A DNA stretch of 59,486 nt, taken from contig NZ_BCQS01000043.1 of the NCBI RefSeq assembly GCF_001552195.1, positions 1 through 59,486 on the forward strand, written 5' to 3'. The stretch comes from Actinomadura latina NBRC 106108. GTDB taxonomy: Bacteria; Actinomycetota; Actinomycetes; Streptosporangiales; Streptosporangiaceae. This document shows, piece by piece, positions 8,235 through 16,437 of the stretch (positions are counted from its first letter, which is position 1; each line of letters opens with the position of its first letter). The notes under the pieces are model-generated. The model saw only the letters and a list, made by a program, of their open reading frames with translations, did no database searches and was not told where the DNA came from. The position numbers and the translations under genes were made by a program.

Positions 8235-9098
8235 CTAGGGCAGGTGGGCGGCGATCGTCCCAGGGGACGGCCTGGACAGGCCGCGGGACGTCAGAACCCG
8301 GTGCAGGCGGTCCGGGTAGTCGGTGACGATCGCGTCCACGCCGTACTCGATGAAGCGGGTCATGTCCTCGGGGCTGTTGACCGTCCAGACGATGACCGGC
8401 AGCGAGGCCGTGTGGGCGTCCGCTACCAGTGCGGGGGTGGTGATGACGTGTTCGGGAGACAGGGCCGTCGCGCCCATCTCAAGGGCGGCGGCCACCGGGT
8501 CCGCCGGGGAGAGGCCCGCCAGCCAGCGGGTGCCGGGGACGAGGGTCTTGCGTTCCACGAGGGCCACGCGGCCCAGGTCCGGGTAGTGGCGGCGGGCTTC
8601 GGCCAGGACGCGCCAGTCGAAGGCCAGGAGGCGGGCCCGGTGGGTGAGGGCGTAGGACTCCAGGACGTCCACCACGGCGGCGGTGAAGAGTTCTACCTCC
8701 TCGTCCGTCCACGTTGGGTCGGTCTTGAGTTCCACGGAGAGCGTCACGTCGGCCGGGGCGAGCAGGGCGCATGCCTCGGCCAGCGTGGGGATGCCCGAGC
8801 CGCCGCCTGCGTCCACCGTGCGGAGCTGGGCGAGCGTCAGCTCCCGGATCGGCTTGCCCACGTAGGGGAAGGCCGGGTCGTCCGGCTGGACGGGGCCGGT
8901 GTCCGCGAGGTTCCCCGGTGAGAGGACCTGGTCGTGGTTCAGGACGGCCACGCCGTCCGACGACAGGCCCACGTCCAGCTCGACGGCGTCGACGCCGACG
9001 GCGAGCGCGTGGGCGAAGCCGGGCAGGGTGTTCTCCGGACGCAGACCACGTGCGCCCCTGTGCCCGTGCACCTCGACGGTAGAGATCACCGCACGCAC
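8235..9098 (-). CDS. Glycerophosphodiester phosphodiesterase family protein
   Basis: Hydrolyses glycerophosphodiesters to glycerol-3-phosphate and an alcohol. The TIM-barrel protein (287 residues) shows the GDPD hallmarks in order: VHGHRGARGLRPENT with the catalytic HRG near residue 11, VELDVGLSSDG, NHDQ with the second catalytic His, and C-terminal VIVWTVNSPEDM and GVDAIVTDYPDRL. There is no signal peptide, so it probably acts in the cytosol. Start GTG 9098 is chosen because the fold begins there; GTG 9089 is also possible. The frame stays open further upstream, but that part lies over purA and has no similarity. It lies downstream of purA by 35 bases. Confidence 0.85.
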   Translation of the reverse strand: MRAVISTVEVHGHRGARGLRPENTLPGFAHALAVGVDAVELDVGLSSDGVAVLNHDQVLSPGNLADTGPVQPDDPAFPYVGKPIRELTLAQLRTVDAGGGSGIPTLAEACALLAPADVTLSVELKTDPTWTDEEVELFTAAVVDVLESYALTHRARLLAFDWRVLAEARRHYPDLGRVALVERKTLVPGTRWLAGLSPADPVAAALEMGATALSPEHVITTPALVADAHTASLPVIVWTVNSPEDMTRFIEYGVDAIVTDYPDRLHRVLTSRGLSRPSPGTIAAHLP

Positions 9099-9133
9099 GT
9101 TACCGTCCGTGACCGAACGTGCGGTGAAGAACG

Positions 9134-10417
9134 CTAGACGAGAGAGCGGAGCGAGAGTGTCTGGTCGCGGCCGGGGCCGACCCCGATGGCGGAGATCTGG
9201 GCGCCGGACATCTCCTCCAGGGCCCGGACGTACGCCTGCGCGTTCGGGGGAAGGTCCTCGAACTTCTTGGCGCCGGTGATGTCCTCCCGCCAGCCGTCCA
9301 GGTACTCCAGGATCGGCTTGGCGTGGTGGAAGTCGGTCTGGGTCGTGGGGAGATCGTCCACGCGCGTGCCGTCGACGTCGTAGGCGACGCACACCGGGAC
9401 GCGTTCGAGGCCGGACAGGACGTCCAGCTTCGTCAGGAAGTAGTCGGTGATGCCGTTGACGCGGGTCGCGTACCGCGCGATGACGGCGTCGAACCAGCCG
9501 CAGCGGCGGTCGCGGCCCGTGGTGACGCCGTACTCGCCGCCGGTCTTGCGCAGGTACTCGCCCTGCTCGTCCAGCAGCTCGGTGGGGAACGGCCCGGAGC
9601 CCACGCGGGTCGTGTACGCCTTCAGGATGCCGATCACGCGGGTGATCCGCGTGGGGCCGATGCCGGAGCCCGCGCACGCGCCGCCGGCCGTCGGGCTGGA
9701 CGACGTCACGAACGGGTAGGTGCCGTGGTCGATGTCGAGCAGCGTGCCCTGGGCGCCCTCCAGCAGGACGACCTTGCCGTCCTCCAGCGCCTTGTTGAGG
9801 ACGAGGGTGGTGTCGGCGACGAACGGCTTCAGGCGCTCCCCGTAGGCCAGGTACTCCTGGACGATCGGGCCCGTCTCGATGCGGCGCCGGTTGTAGACCT
9901 TCGTCAGCACCTGGTTCTTCTCCCGGAGGGAGAGGTCCAGCTTCTGGGTCAGGATGTTCGGGTCGAACAGGTCCTGGACGCGGACGCCCATCCGGTTGAT
10001 CTTGTCGGCGTAGGTGGGGCCGATGCCGCGGCCGGTGGTGCCGATCCGGGCCTTGCCGAGGTACCGCTCGGTGACCTTGTCGAGGGCGCGGTGGTGCGGC
10101 ATGATCAGGTGCGCGTTCGCCGAGATCAGCAGCCGGTCGCAGGAGATCCCGCGCTCCCGCAGCCCGTCGATCTCCTGCAGCAGGACGGCCGGGTCGATCA
10201 CCACGCCGTTGCCGATGACCGGGACGACGTCGGGCGACAGCACCCCCGACGGCAGCAGGTGCAGCGCGTAGCTCTTGTCGCCGATGACGACCGTGTGGCC
10301 GGCGTTGTTGCCGCCCTGGTAGCGGACGACGTAGTCGACGTCCCCGCCGAGCAGGTCTGTTGCCTTGCCCTTGCCCTCATCTCCCCACTGGGCACCGACA
10401 AGAACGATGGCGGGCAT
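9134..10417 (-). CDS. purA: Adenylosuccinate synthetase
   Basis: Makes adenylosuccinate from IMP, aspartate and GTP, the first step towards AMP. The 427-residue protein starts MPAIVLVGAQWGDEGKGKA, the GTP-binding loop with catalytic Asp, followed by GGNNAGHT with the catalytic His and the QGTLLDIDHGTYPFVTSS signature segments around residue 225. The standard bacterial length is matched. ATG 10417 is preceded by GGAAGGA; an upstream GTG/ATG option has no support. It follows DUF3151, an arrangement I recall from other actinobacteria. Confidence 0.96.
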   Translation of the reverse strand: MPAIVLVGAQWGDEGKGKATDLLGGDVDYVVRYQGGNNAGHTVVIGDKSYALHLLPSGVLSPDVVPVIGNGVVIDPAVLLQEIDGLRERGISCDRLLISANAHLIMPHHRALDKVTERYLGKARIGTTGRGIGPTYADKINRMGVRVQDLFDPNILTQKLDLSLREKNQVLTKVYNRRRIETGPIVQEYLAYGERLKPFVADTTLVLNKALEDGKVVLLEGAQGTLLDIDHGTYPFVTSSSPTAGGACAGSGIGPTRITRVIGILKAYTTRVGSGPFPTELLDEQGEYLRKTGGEYGVTTGRDRRCGWFDAVIARYATRVNGITDYFLTKLDVLSGLERVPVCVAYDVDGTRVDDLPTTQTDFHHAKPILEYLDGWREDITGAKKFEDLPPNAQAYVRALEEMSGAQISAIGVGPGRDQTLSLRSLV

Positions 10418-10440
10418 GCCACTTTTCCTTCCCACGACGA

Positions 10441-10470
10441 AGGCCCCGGTCGCCGCAAGCGAAGGGGCCT
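10441..10470 (-). terminator. Hairpin in the region upstream of purA
   Basis: AGGCCCC and GGGGCCT form a seven-base stem, with an inner TCGC/GCGA stem. It lies between the DUF3151 stop and the purA start. It could end upstream transcription or act as a 5' leader structure of purA. Confidence 0.45.
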
Positions 10471-10559
10471 CTTGCGATCAAAGCGTACCCGCACCAGGGC
10501 GGCAAGGAAACCGGAGCCGGATTCCCCCCCCGCTGGTCACCGGGTCCGCGCGTCGCCGG

Positions 10560-10973
10560 CTAGGAGCCGTTCAGGGTGGCGGCGGCGGTGGCGCTGCTGT
10601 CGCGCAGGAACGCCTTGCAGCGCTCGGCCTCGTCCTCCTCGCCGATGGCGGCGGCCGCGCGGCCGAGTGCGTGCAGGGCGCGCAGGAAGCCGCGGTTGGC
10701 CTCGTGCTCCCAGGGGATGGGCCCCTGGCCCTTCCAGCCGGCCCGGCGCAACTGGTCGAGGCCGCGGTGGTACCCGGTGCGGGCGAACGCGTAGGAGTCG
10801 ATGACCGATCCGTTGGCGAAGGCACGGTCGGCCAGCTCGGCCCACGCCCCCGTGTAGTCGGGGTGGCGCGCGGCGACTTCGAACGGGTCGACGCCGTTCT
10901 CCAAGGCCGTCCGGGCTTCGGTGTTGTCCGGGAGTTCGGTCGGAGGAGGGCCGCCGAGCAGGTTCTGGGTCAT
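10560..10973 (-). CDS. DUF3151 family protein
   Basis: 137-residue cytosolic protein of unknown function. Recognisable family features are the Leu-Pro opening (LLGGPPPTELPDNTEA), the HPDYTGAWAELAD segment and YHRGLDQLRRAGWKGQGPIP, followed by a helical C-terminus. It looks like a helical TPR-like fold. ATG 10973 gives MTQNLLGG; ATG 10982 is a near alternative. The M. tuberculosis homologue, as I recall, lies near purA and fba in the same way, so the neighbourhood is old. No catalytic motif is visible. Confidence 0.8.
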   Translation of the reverse strand: MTQNLLGGPPPTELPDNTEARTALENGVDPFEVAARHPDYTGAWAELADRAFANGSVIDSYAFARTGYHRGLDQLRRAGWKGQGPIPWEHEANRGFLRALHALGRAAAAIGEEDEAERCKAFLRDSSATAAATLNGS

Positions 10974-11017
10974 ACGGGCCATCGTAGGCAGGCTCGTCCG
11001 CCCGCTGACAACCCGGG

Positions 11018-11566
11018 TCACGGCCGGTGGGACGGCGCCGTGGCGCGCGAGTTCCAGTGGGGGGCGGGGAGCGGCAGGGTGAAGTGGGCTGCGCCGCCGT
11101 CGAGGGTGGAGCGGGCGCCGGGCCAGCCCTGGTGGACGAACTGGAGCCCCTGCCGGTTGGTCAGGATGACGTCCGCGTCGAACTCGGTGATGCCGCGCCG
11201 TCCGGCGAGGTGGGAGAGATACGCGACCAGGGCGCTGCCCAGACCATGGTGTTGCCAGGGGTCGGTGACGAGGACGGCGACGTCCGCGCGCCAGGGGCGT
11301 GCGGTGTCGCGGATGTACTCGGCGATGCCGGCGATCTCGTCGCCGTCCAGGCCGACCAGGGCCTCGCGGTCCCAGTGGTCGAGGCGGTCGAGCAGGCCCG
11401 CGTAGTGGTCGGGGATGCGCGGCGTGCCGGAGAAGAACCGCGTGTAGAGGCTGGCGGGCGAGAGCCGGTCGGACATCCGGCGCACGCGCGGGCCGTCGGT
11501 GATGCCGTACGGGCGGATTCGCAGGTCGTCAATGTGAGCGGCGCTGCGCACATCGAGTTGTGTCAT
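11018..11566 (-). CDS. GNAT-family N-acetyltransferase
   Basis: 182-residue acyltransferase. The acetyl-CoA binding motif is ADVAVLVTDPWQHHGLGSAL (QxxGLG), followed by the usual alpha helix, then a strand and FVHQGWPG near the end. Substrate unknown. ATG 11566 opens MTQLDVRSAAH. The start codon sits inside a palindrome (11555-11573) of the type repeated upstream of the neighbouring HxlR gene, suggesting the regulator represses this gene. It runs towards the DUF3151 gene. Confidence 0.82.
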   Translation of the reverse strand: MTQLDVRSAAHIDDLRIRPYGITDGPRVRRMSDRLSPASLYTRFFSGTPRIPDHYAGLLDRLDHWDREALVGLDGDEIAGIAEYIRDTARPWRADVAVLVTDPWQHHGLGSALVAYLSHLAGRRGITEFDADVILTNRQGLQFVHQGWPGARSTLDGGAAHFTLPLPAPHWNSRATAPSHRP

Positions 11567-11603
11567 GCAACTCATTGGACCGCAAAAAGTTGCGTGAAGC
11601 AAC
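11555..11603. promoter_or_regulatory. Two candidate HxlR operator palindromes
   Basis: GTTGTGTCATGCAAC at 11557-11571 (within GAGTTG...CAACTC) and GTTGCGTGAAGCAAC at 11589-11603 match at 12 of 15 bases, with arms GTTG and CAAC. The first covers the GNAT start codon. The second lies between the HxlR stop and the GNAT start. Confidence 0.5.
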
Positions 11604-11615
11604 CCAGGTGGGGAA

Positions 11616-12065
11616 TCAGGCGGCCGGACCGGGGCGGGGGGCCACGTCGGACGGGCCGAGGTGCGCGCCGCAGGAGTCGCAGGTGAACTCCGGCGTCAGC
11701 GTGCCGTCGCAGCCGCGGTGGCCGATGATCAGCGGCGGCCCGTCGGGGGCGTAGTGGCGGTCGCCCCACATCAGCAGGGTCATGACCGCCGGCCACAGCT
11801 CGACGCCCTTGCGGGTGAGGCGGTACTCGAAGCGCTCCGGCCGCCGCTGGTACGGGACGCGGCGCATGATGCCCTCGTCGCACAGCCGGTTGAGCCGGTC
11901 GGTGAGGACGTTGCGGGCCACGCCCAGGACGTCCTGGAAGTCGTCGAAGCGCCGCACGCCCTGGAAGGCGCTGCGGATCACCAGCATCGTCCACCGGTCG
12001 CCGACGACCTCCAGGGAGCGGGCGACCGAGCAGTTCTGTGACTCGTACGTGCGGGGTAGTGCCAC
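11616..12065 (-). CDS. HxlR-family transcriptional regulator
   Basis: 149-residue winged-helix regulator. The family pattern is clear: NCSVARSLEVVGDRWTMLVI at 12-31, FDDFQDVLGVARNVLTDRL as the recognition region, then EYRLTRKGVELWPAV. The C-terminus adds CDGTLTPEFTCDSCGAHL, three Cys residues that may bind zinc or sense redox. The GTG 12065 start has no strong ribosome site. Palindromes resembling one another lie upstream of this gene and around the adjacent GNAT gene, which suggests autoregulation and control of GNAT. Confidence 0.85.
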   Translation of the reverse strand: MALPRTYESQNCSVARSLEVVGDRWTMLVIRSAFQGVRRFDDFQDVLGVARNVLTDRLNRLCDEGIMRRVPYQRRPERFEYRLTRKGVELWPAVMTLLMWGDRHYAPDGPPLIIGHRGCDGTLTPEFTCDSCGAHLGPSDVAPRPGPAA

Positions 12066-12083
12066 GCCTGCGACCCTACCCGA

Positions 12084-12098
12084 GTTTCGTGAAACAAC
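12084..12098. promoter_or_regulatory. Third candidate HxlR operator
   Basis: GTTTCGTGAAACAAC lies 19 bases upstream of the HxlR start and differs from the 11589 site at two symmetric positions. It contains the palindrome GTTTC-gt-GAAAC. Confidence 0.48.
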
Positions 12099-12100
12099 GC

Positions 12101-12128
12101 GGCCCCAGGGGGACGTCCCCCTGGGGCC
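12101..12128 (-). terminator. Strong perfect hairpin after fba
   Basis: A perfect 28-base palindrome, GGCCCCAGGGGGAC / GTCCCCCTGGGGCC, starts 15 bases beyond the fba stop codon. It is likely the fba transcription terminator. Confidence 0.75.
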
Positions 12129-12142
12129 GGTGCTGCGAGGTG

Positions 12143-13165
<1,023 letters not shown>

Positions 13166-13338
13166 AGTCAGCGTCCTTTCATACGCAGCGGTGCCGCCGG
13201 GCAGCTGGGGCCGGGCGGTGGCACCCGGACGTCCGTGTACCCAGGTGAGCGCCCAGGTCACATGGTTTCCGGGTCGGGCATGCCGTCCACCCTCAGTATC
13301 CCGCCTTCGCGGAGTGCGATGAAAGGTACGCTCGCGGT

Positions 13339-14064
13339 GTGGATCTCACGACCCTTCCCCTAAACATCACCGAGTGGCTGCATCCGACCGCATGGCTGCA
13401 GCTCTTCGGCACGTTCGCGACGATCGGCGTGCTCGCCATCATCTTCGCCGAGACCGGACTGCTGGTCGGCTGCATCCTCCCGGGCGACTCGCTGCTGTTC
13501 ACGGCGGGGATCCTCACGGCGGTCTCGACCGTCAACGGGCAGGAGTTCCAGCCGCTGTCGCTGCCCTGGCTGCTCGTCGGCGGCCCGGTCGCGGCGATCG
13601 CCGGCGCCCAGCTCGGCCACTGGCTCGGCGCCAGGTACGGCCGCAAGCTCTTCGACCGGCCGGACTCGCGCATCTTCAGACAGGAGTGGGTCGAGAAGGC
13701 CGAGCACTACTTCAACCGGTTCGGCCCCGCGAAGGCGGTGGTGCTGGCCCGGTTCATCCCGATCGTCCGGACGTTCCTGAACCCGCTCGCCGGGATGCTC
13801 GGCATGGACGCGAAGAAGTTCTTCATCTGGAACGCCATCGGCGGCATCGTCTGGACGGACGCCCTGTTCCTGCTGGGCCACTTCCTCGGTTCCGAGGTGC
13901 CCGACATCGAGAAGTACATCCTTCCCGGGGTCGCGGTGATCCTGATCCTGTCGGTGATTCCGATCATCCGGGAGGTCCTCAAGGGGCGTAAATCGGACCA
14001 CGGTCCGAATAAGAATGGTCCCGAAGAGTCACGTCCGTCGCTCAGCGGTGACAGTTATCGCTAA
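13339..14064 (+). CDS. DedA-family membrane protein (VTT domain)
   Basis: 241 residues with about five hydrophobic segments. Family motifs include FAETGLLVGCILPGDSLLF with an acidic and a Pro-Gly-Asp site, and ARFIPIVRTFLNPLAGMLGM, the conserved Arg-containing re-entrant region. Members are proton-coupled lipid-carrier (undecaprenyl phosphate) or phospholipid translocases; the substrate here is not provable. The C-terminal tail is charged and cytoplasmic. Start GTG 13339 has only a distant AAGG. Divergent from fba. Confidence 0.88.
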   Translation: MDLTTLPLNITEWLHPTAWLQLFGTFATIGVLAIIFAETGLLVGCILPGDSLLFTAGILTAVSTVNGQEFQPLSLPWLLVGGPVAAIAGAQLGHWLGARYGRKLFDRPDSRIFRQEWVEKAEHYFNRFGPAKAVVLARFIPIVRTFLNPLAGMLGMDAKKFFIWNAIGGIVWTDALFLLGHFLGSEVPDIEKYILPGVAVILILSVIPIIREVLKGRKSDHGPNKNGPEESRPSLSGDSYR

Positions 14065-14073
14065 CCTCCCCAT

Positions 14074-14544
14074 GTGGGACGTCATCGGTCGGACCCTAGG
14101 GGTCTCGCGCGCATACTGATCGCGGCATTGGCCGTGGTGGCCGCTTTGGCCCTGCTCGTCGTGGGCGGCATGGCCCTGGTCAACGCGGTTTCGGGCGAAC
14201 CCGATCAGAAGGGGCCATCGACGGCTGCCTCGCCGTCCGGCGAGGGCGGCGGCGGCGCGACGTCCCCGAGCAGTAGCGAGAAGACCACGCCGGCGTCCAA
14301 GGTGCCCCTCGTCATCAGCGTGACCGGCCAGCCCACGAACGTGGTCGTCCGCGTCGCCGACACCCGCGGCGAGGTGCTCACCAACGGCACGCTCCAGACC
14401 GGGGTGACGCTGAAGTACGACCAGGCGCCCCTCCAGGTCGTCGCCGTCAACGGCGGCTCCCTGAAGGTCGTCATCTACGGCGAGGAGCAGCCGCAGCGGC
14501 CCGCGGGCCAGCGCGGCCAGTGGTTCGTCAAGGCGAAGAGCTAG
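14074..14544 (+). CDS. Single-span membrane protein with RodZ-like extracytoplasmic domain
   Basis: 156 residues. It opens MGRHRSDP, then one strong membrane segment (ILIAALAVVAALALLVVGGM, 14-33), a Ser/Pro/Gly-rich linker (45-80), and a beta-rich C-terminal domain (VPLVISVTGQPTNVVVRVAD). This order and the repeats of strands resemble the DUF4115 domain at the C-terminus of RodZ; I infer this by eye and no function is assured. It starts with GTG 14074, nine bases after the DedA gene stops, so the two are probably co-transcribed. It is convergent with pyrE, with one base between stop codons. Confidence 0.65.
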   Translation: MGRHRSDPRGLARILIAALAVVAALALLVVGGMALVNAVSGEPDQKGPSTAASPSGEGGGGATSPSSSEKTTPASKVPLVISVTGQPTNVVVRVADTRGEVLTNGTLQTGVTLKYDQAPLQVVAVNGGSLKVVIYGEEQPQRPAGQRGQWFVKAKS

Positions 14545-14545
14545 C

Positions 14546-15091
14546 TCAGACCTGCTGGTCCAGGCCCAGATCCGCCACGTCGTAGGGGTGGCGGTACGCG
14601 AGACCCTCCTCCGCGATGCGCCCGGCGGCGCCCCGCTCCAGGATCGTCGCGACCGCCACGACCTCCGCGCCCGCCTCCCGCAGCGCCTCCACCGCGGTCA
14701 GGACGGACCCGCCCGTGGTCGAGGTGTCCTCCACGGCGAGGACGCGGCGGCCCCGCACGTCCGGCCCCTCGATGCGCCGCTGCAGCCCGTGCGCCTTGCC
14801 CGCCTTGCGGACGACGAACGCGTCCAGCGTCCGGCCGCGCGCCGCCGCCGCGTGCAGCATCGCCGTCGCGACCGGGTCGGCGCCGAGCGTGAGCCCGCCG
14901 ACGGCGTCGTAACCGAGGTCGTCGGTCTCGTCCAGCATGACCCGCCCCACCAGCGGCGCCGCGGCCCCGTCCAGCGTCACCCGGCGCAAATCCACGTACC
15001 AGGACGCCCGCTTGCCCGACGACAGCACGAAGTCGCCGTGCACCACGGCCTTGTCCTTGATCAGCTCCAGCAACTCATCACGATCGCTCAC
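14546..15091 (-). CDS. pyrE: Orotate phosphoribosyltransferase
   Basis: Forms OMP from orotate and PRPP in pyrimidine synthesis. 181 residues, standard for the type I fold. The PRPP motif RVLAVEDTSTTGGS lies near residue 117, and the N-terminal FVLSSGKRASWYVDLR and GGLTLGADPVA segments match the family. The GTG 15091 start gives MSDRDELLELIKDKAVV. As I recall, pyrE lies near clpB and fba in M. tuberculosis, in line with the conserved neighbourhood. Confidence 0.93.
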   Translation of the reverse strand: MSDRDELLELIKDKAVVHGDFVLSSGKRASWYVDLRRVTLDGAAAPLVGRVMLDETDDLGYDAVGGLTLGADPVATAMLHAAAARGRTLDAFVVRKAGKAHGLQRRIEGPDVRGRRVLAVEDTSTTGGSVLTAVEALREAGAEVVAVATILERGAAGRIAEEGLAYRHPYDVADLGLDQQV

Positions 15092-15148
15092 GCTCAGAGC
15101 CTATTGACCCGGCGTCCGCGCCGGCGGGCCGCCATGTAGGTTCGGCGG

Positions 15149-15661
15149 GTGACACCCGGAACCGTCGTCCTGCTGCACGCCCCGAACGCCACATCGGCCT
15201 CCTGGGGCGATCTGCCCGAGATGCTCCGCTCGTACGGTCTGGACGTGGTGGCGCCGGACGTCCCGGACGCGACCGGCCCCCGCTACATCGCCCGCCTCTC
15301 GCTGATCATCACCGCGGCCGACCCGGCGGTGCCGCTCATCCTCGTCGCCCACGGCGCCGCCGGTCCTCTGCTGCCGGGCATCGCCCTGGCCCAGCGCGCG
15401 GCGCACCGTCCCATCGCGGGCTTCGTGTTCGTGGACGCCGACCTGCCGCGCCGCGGCCGGCACGACCACGAGGCTCCCCAGGACACCCTCCCTACGGCCC
15501 CAGATTGGCCCGAGGCGCCCTGCGGCTACCTCCGTACGCAATCGGACCACCTGCACGACGAAGCCCGCAGAGAGGCCGGTCTGCGCGGCTGGCGGGTCAC
15601 CGACCACGAACCCCCGGCGACCGTCGCGCAATCCCTGAGCGAATTGATCGCCGGCCTGTAG
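15149..15661 (+). CDS. Alpha/beta-hydrolase-like protein lacking the nucleophile
   Basis: 170 residues with an alpha/beta-hydrolase outline: the N-terminal strand and oxyanion region VVLLHAPNATSASW, DVVAPDVPD, then LILVAHGAAGPLL where the nucleophile elbow GxSxG is expected. The elbow reads AHGAAG, so the catalytic Ser is replaced by Gly. The region after it is short for the fold, about 50 residues less than a typical esterase. It may be non-catalytic, binding, or decaying. Start GTG 15149, divergent from pyrE. Confidence 0.6.
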   Translation: MTPGTVVLLHAPNATSASWGDLPEMLRSYGLDVVAPDVPDATGPRYIARLSLIITAADPAVPLILVAHGAAGPLLPGIALAQRAAHRPIAGFVFVDADLPRRGRHDHEAPQDTLPTAPDWPEAPCGYLRTQSDHLHDEARREAGLRGWRVTDHEPPATVAQSLSELIAGL

Positions 15662-15706
15662 GTGCCGAGGGCACGGCGTCATGAGGCCCGGCGGGCCCCT
15701 GGGAGA

Positions 15707-16357
15707 TCACGCGTTCTTGAGGAGGTCGTCCAAGAGCGCGTCGTAGTCGTCTTCGTTCCGGCCGAGGTCCACGCGGGCTCGGTAGCGGAGGCGCAGGAGG
15801 GCCTCCAGGCTGTCTTCGGCGATGGCGACGTCGTCCGGGCCGGGAGTGAGGGAGTCGGCGTCGTCGGGGGCCGGGGCCTCGTCGGGGCCGCCGCCCATGC
15901 CGGTGCCGACGGCGCGGTCGCGGAGGGCGAGGACGACGTCGGCGCCGCTGGTGGCCCATTCGTGGGCGCCGGTCGCGTCGCCCTGGGCGTACAGCACCTC
16001 GGCGACGGCCCGGTACACCTCGGGGTCGCGCGGGCTGTCGGCGCGGATCTGGTCGAGGAGCGTGCGGGCCTCGTCGGCGTGGCCCAGTTCGAACAGCGCG
16101 TCGGCGAGGTAGGCGCGGGGGTCGCCGTAGGTCTCGCCGCCGTCCTCCAGCGCCCTGCGGTACAGCTCGGCGGCGCGGCCGTGGTCGCCGGCGTGCTGCC
16201 ACTGCTCCCCGGCGCGCAGCAGGACGTTGGCGCGTGACACCCCACCGGAGACCGACTCGGCCAGCTCGGACAGCCTGCGGGCCGCCGAGATGTGATCGCC
16301 GGTGCGCAGGGTGTCGAACTCCAGATCGTCGAGATCGTCTTCCGTCACATGCGTCAC
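15707..16357 (-). CDS. Tetratricopeptide-repeat protein
   Basis: 216 residues, all helical. TPR-like units are visible as GDHISAARRLSELAES, NVLLRAGEQWQHAGDHGRAAE, DPRAYLADALFELGHADEA and DPEVYRAVAEVLYAQGDATG. These are followed by an acidic linker (TGMGGGPDEAPAPDD) and a helical C-terminus LLRLRYRARVDLGRNEDDYD. TPR proteins mediate protein contacts; partners cannot be inferred. GTG 16357 gives MTHVTEDDLDDLEFD. It is downstream of the NYN gene, which points the opposite way relative to the preceding cluster. Confidence 0.72.
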   Translation of the reverse strand: MTHVTEDDLDDLEFDTLRTGDHISAARRLSELAESVSGGVSRANVLLRAGEQWQHAGDHGRAAELYRRALEDGGETYGDPRAYLADALFELGHADEARTLLDQIRADSPRDPEVYRAVAEVLYAQGDATGAHEWATSGADVVLALRDRAVGTGMGGGPDEAPAPDDADSLTPGPDDVAIAEDSLEALLRLRYRARVDLGRNEDDYDALLDDLLKNA

Positions 16358-16437
16358 GCTTCCACGCTACCCGGCGGTGGCAGGCCGAAGCGGGCGAATC
16401 GACGATGATCGCCGAATACCGCCGCGTAACTGTCAGC

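Noticed and set aside
9099..9677. Upstream extension of the GDPD reading frame
   Set aside because: It is a shifted-frame image of purA; the GDPD fold starts at 9098.
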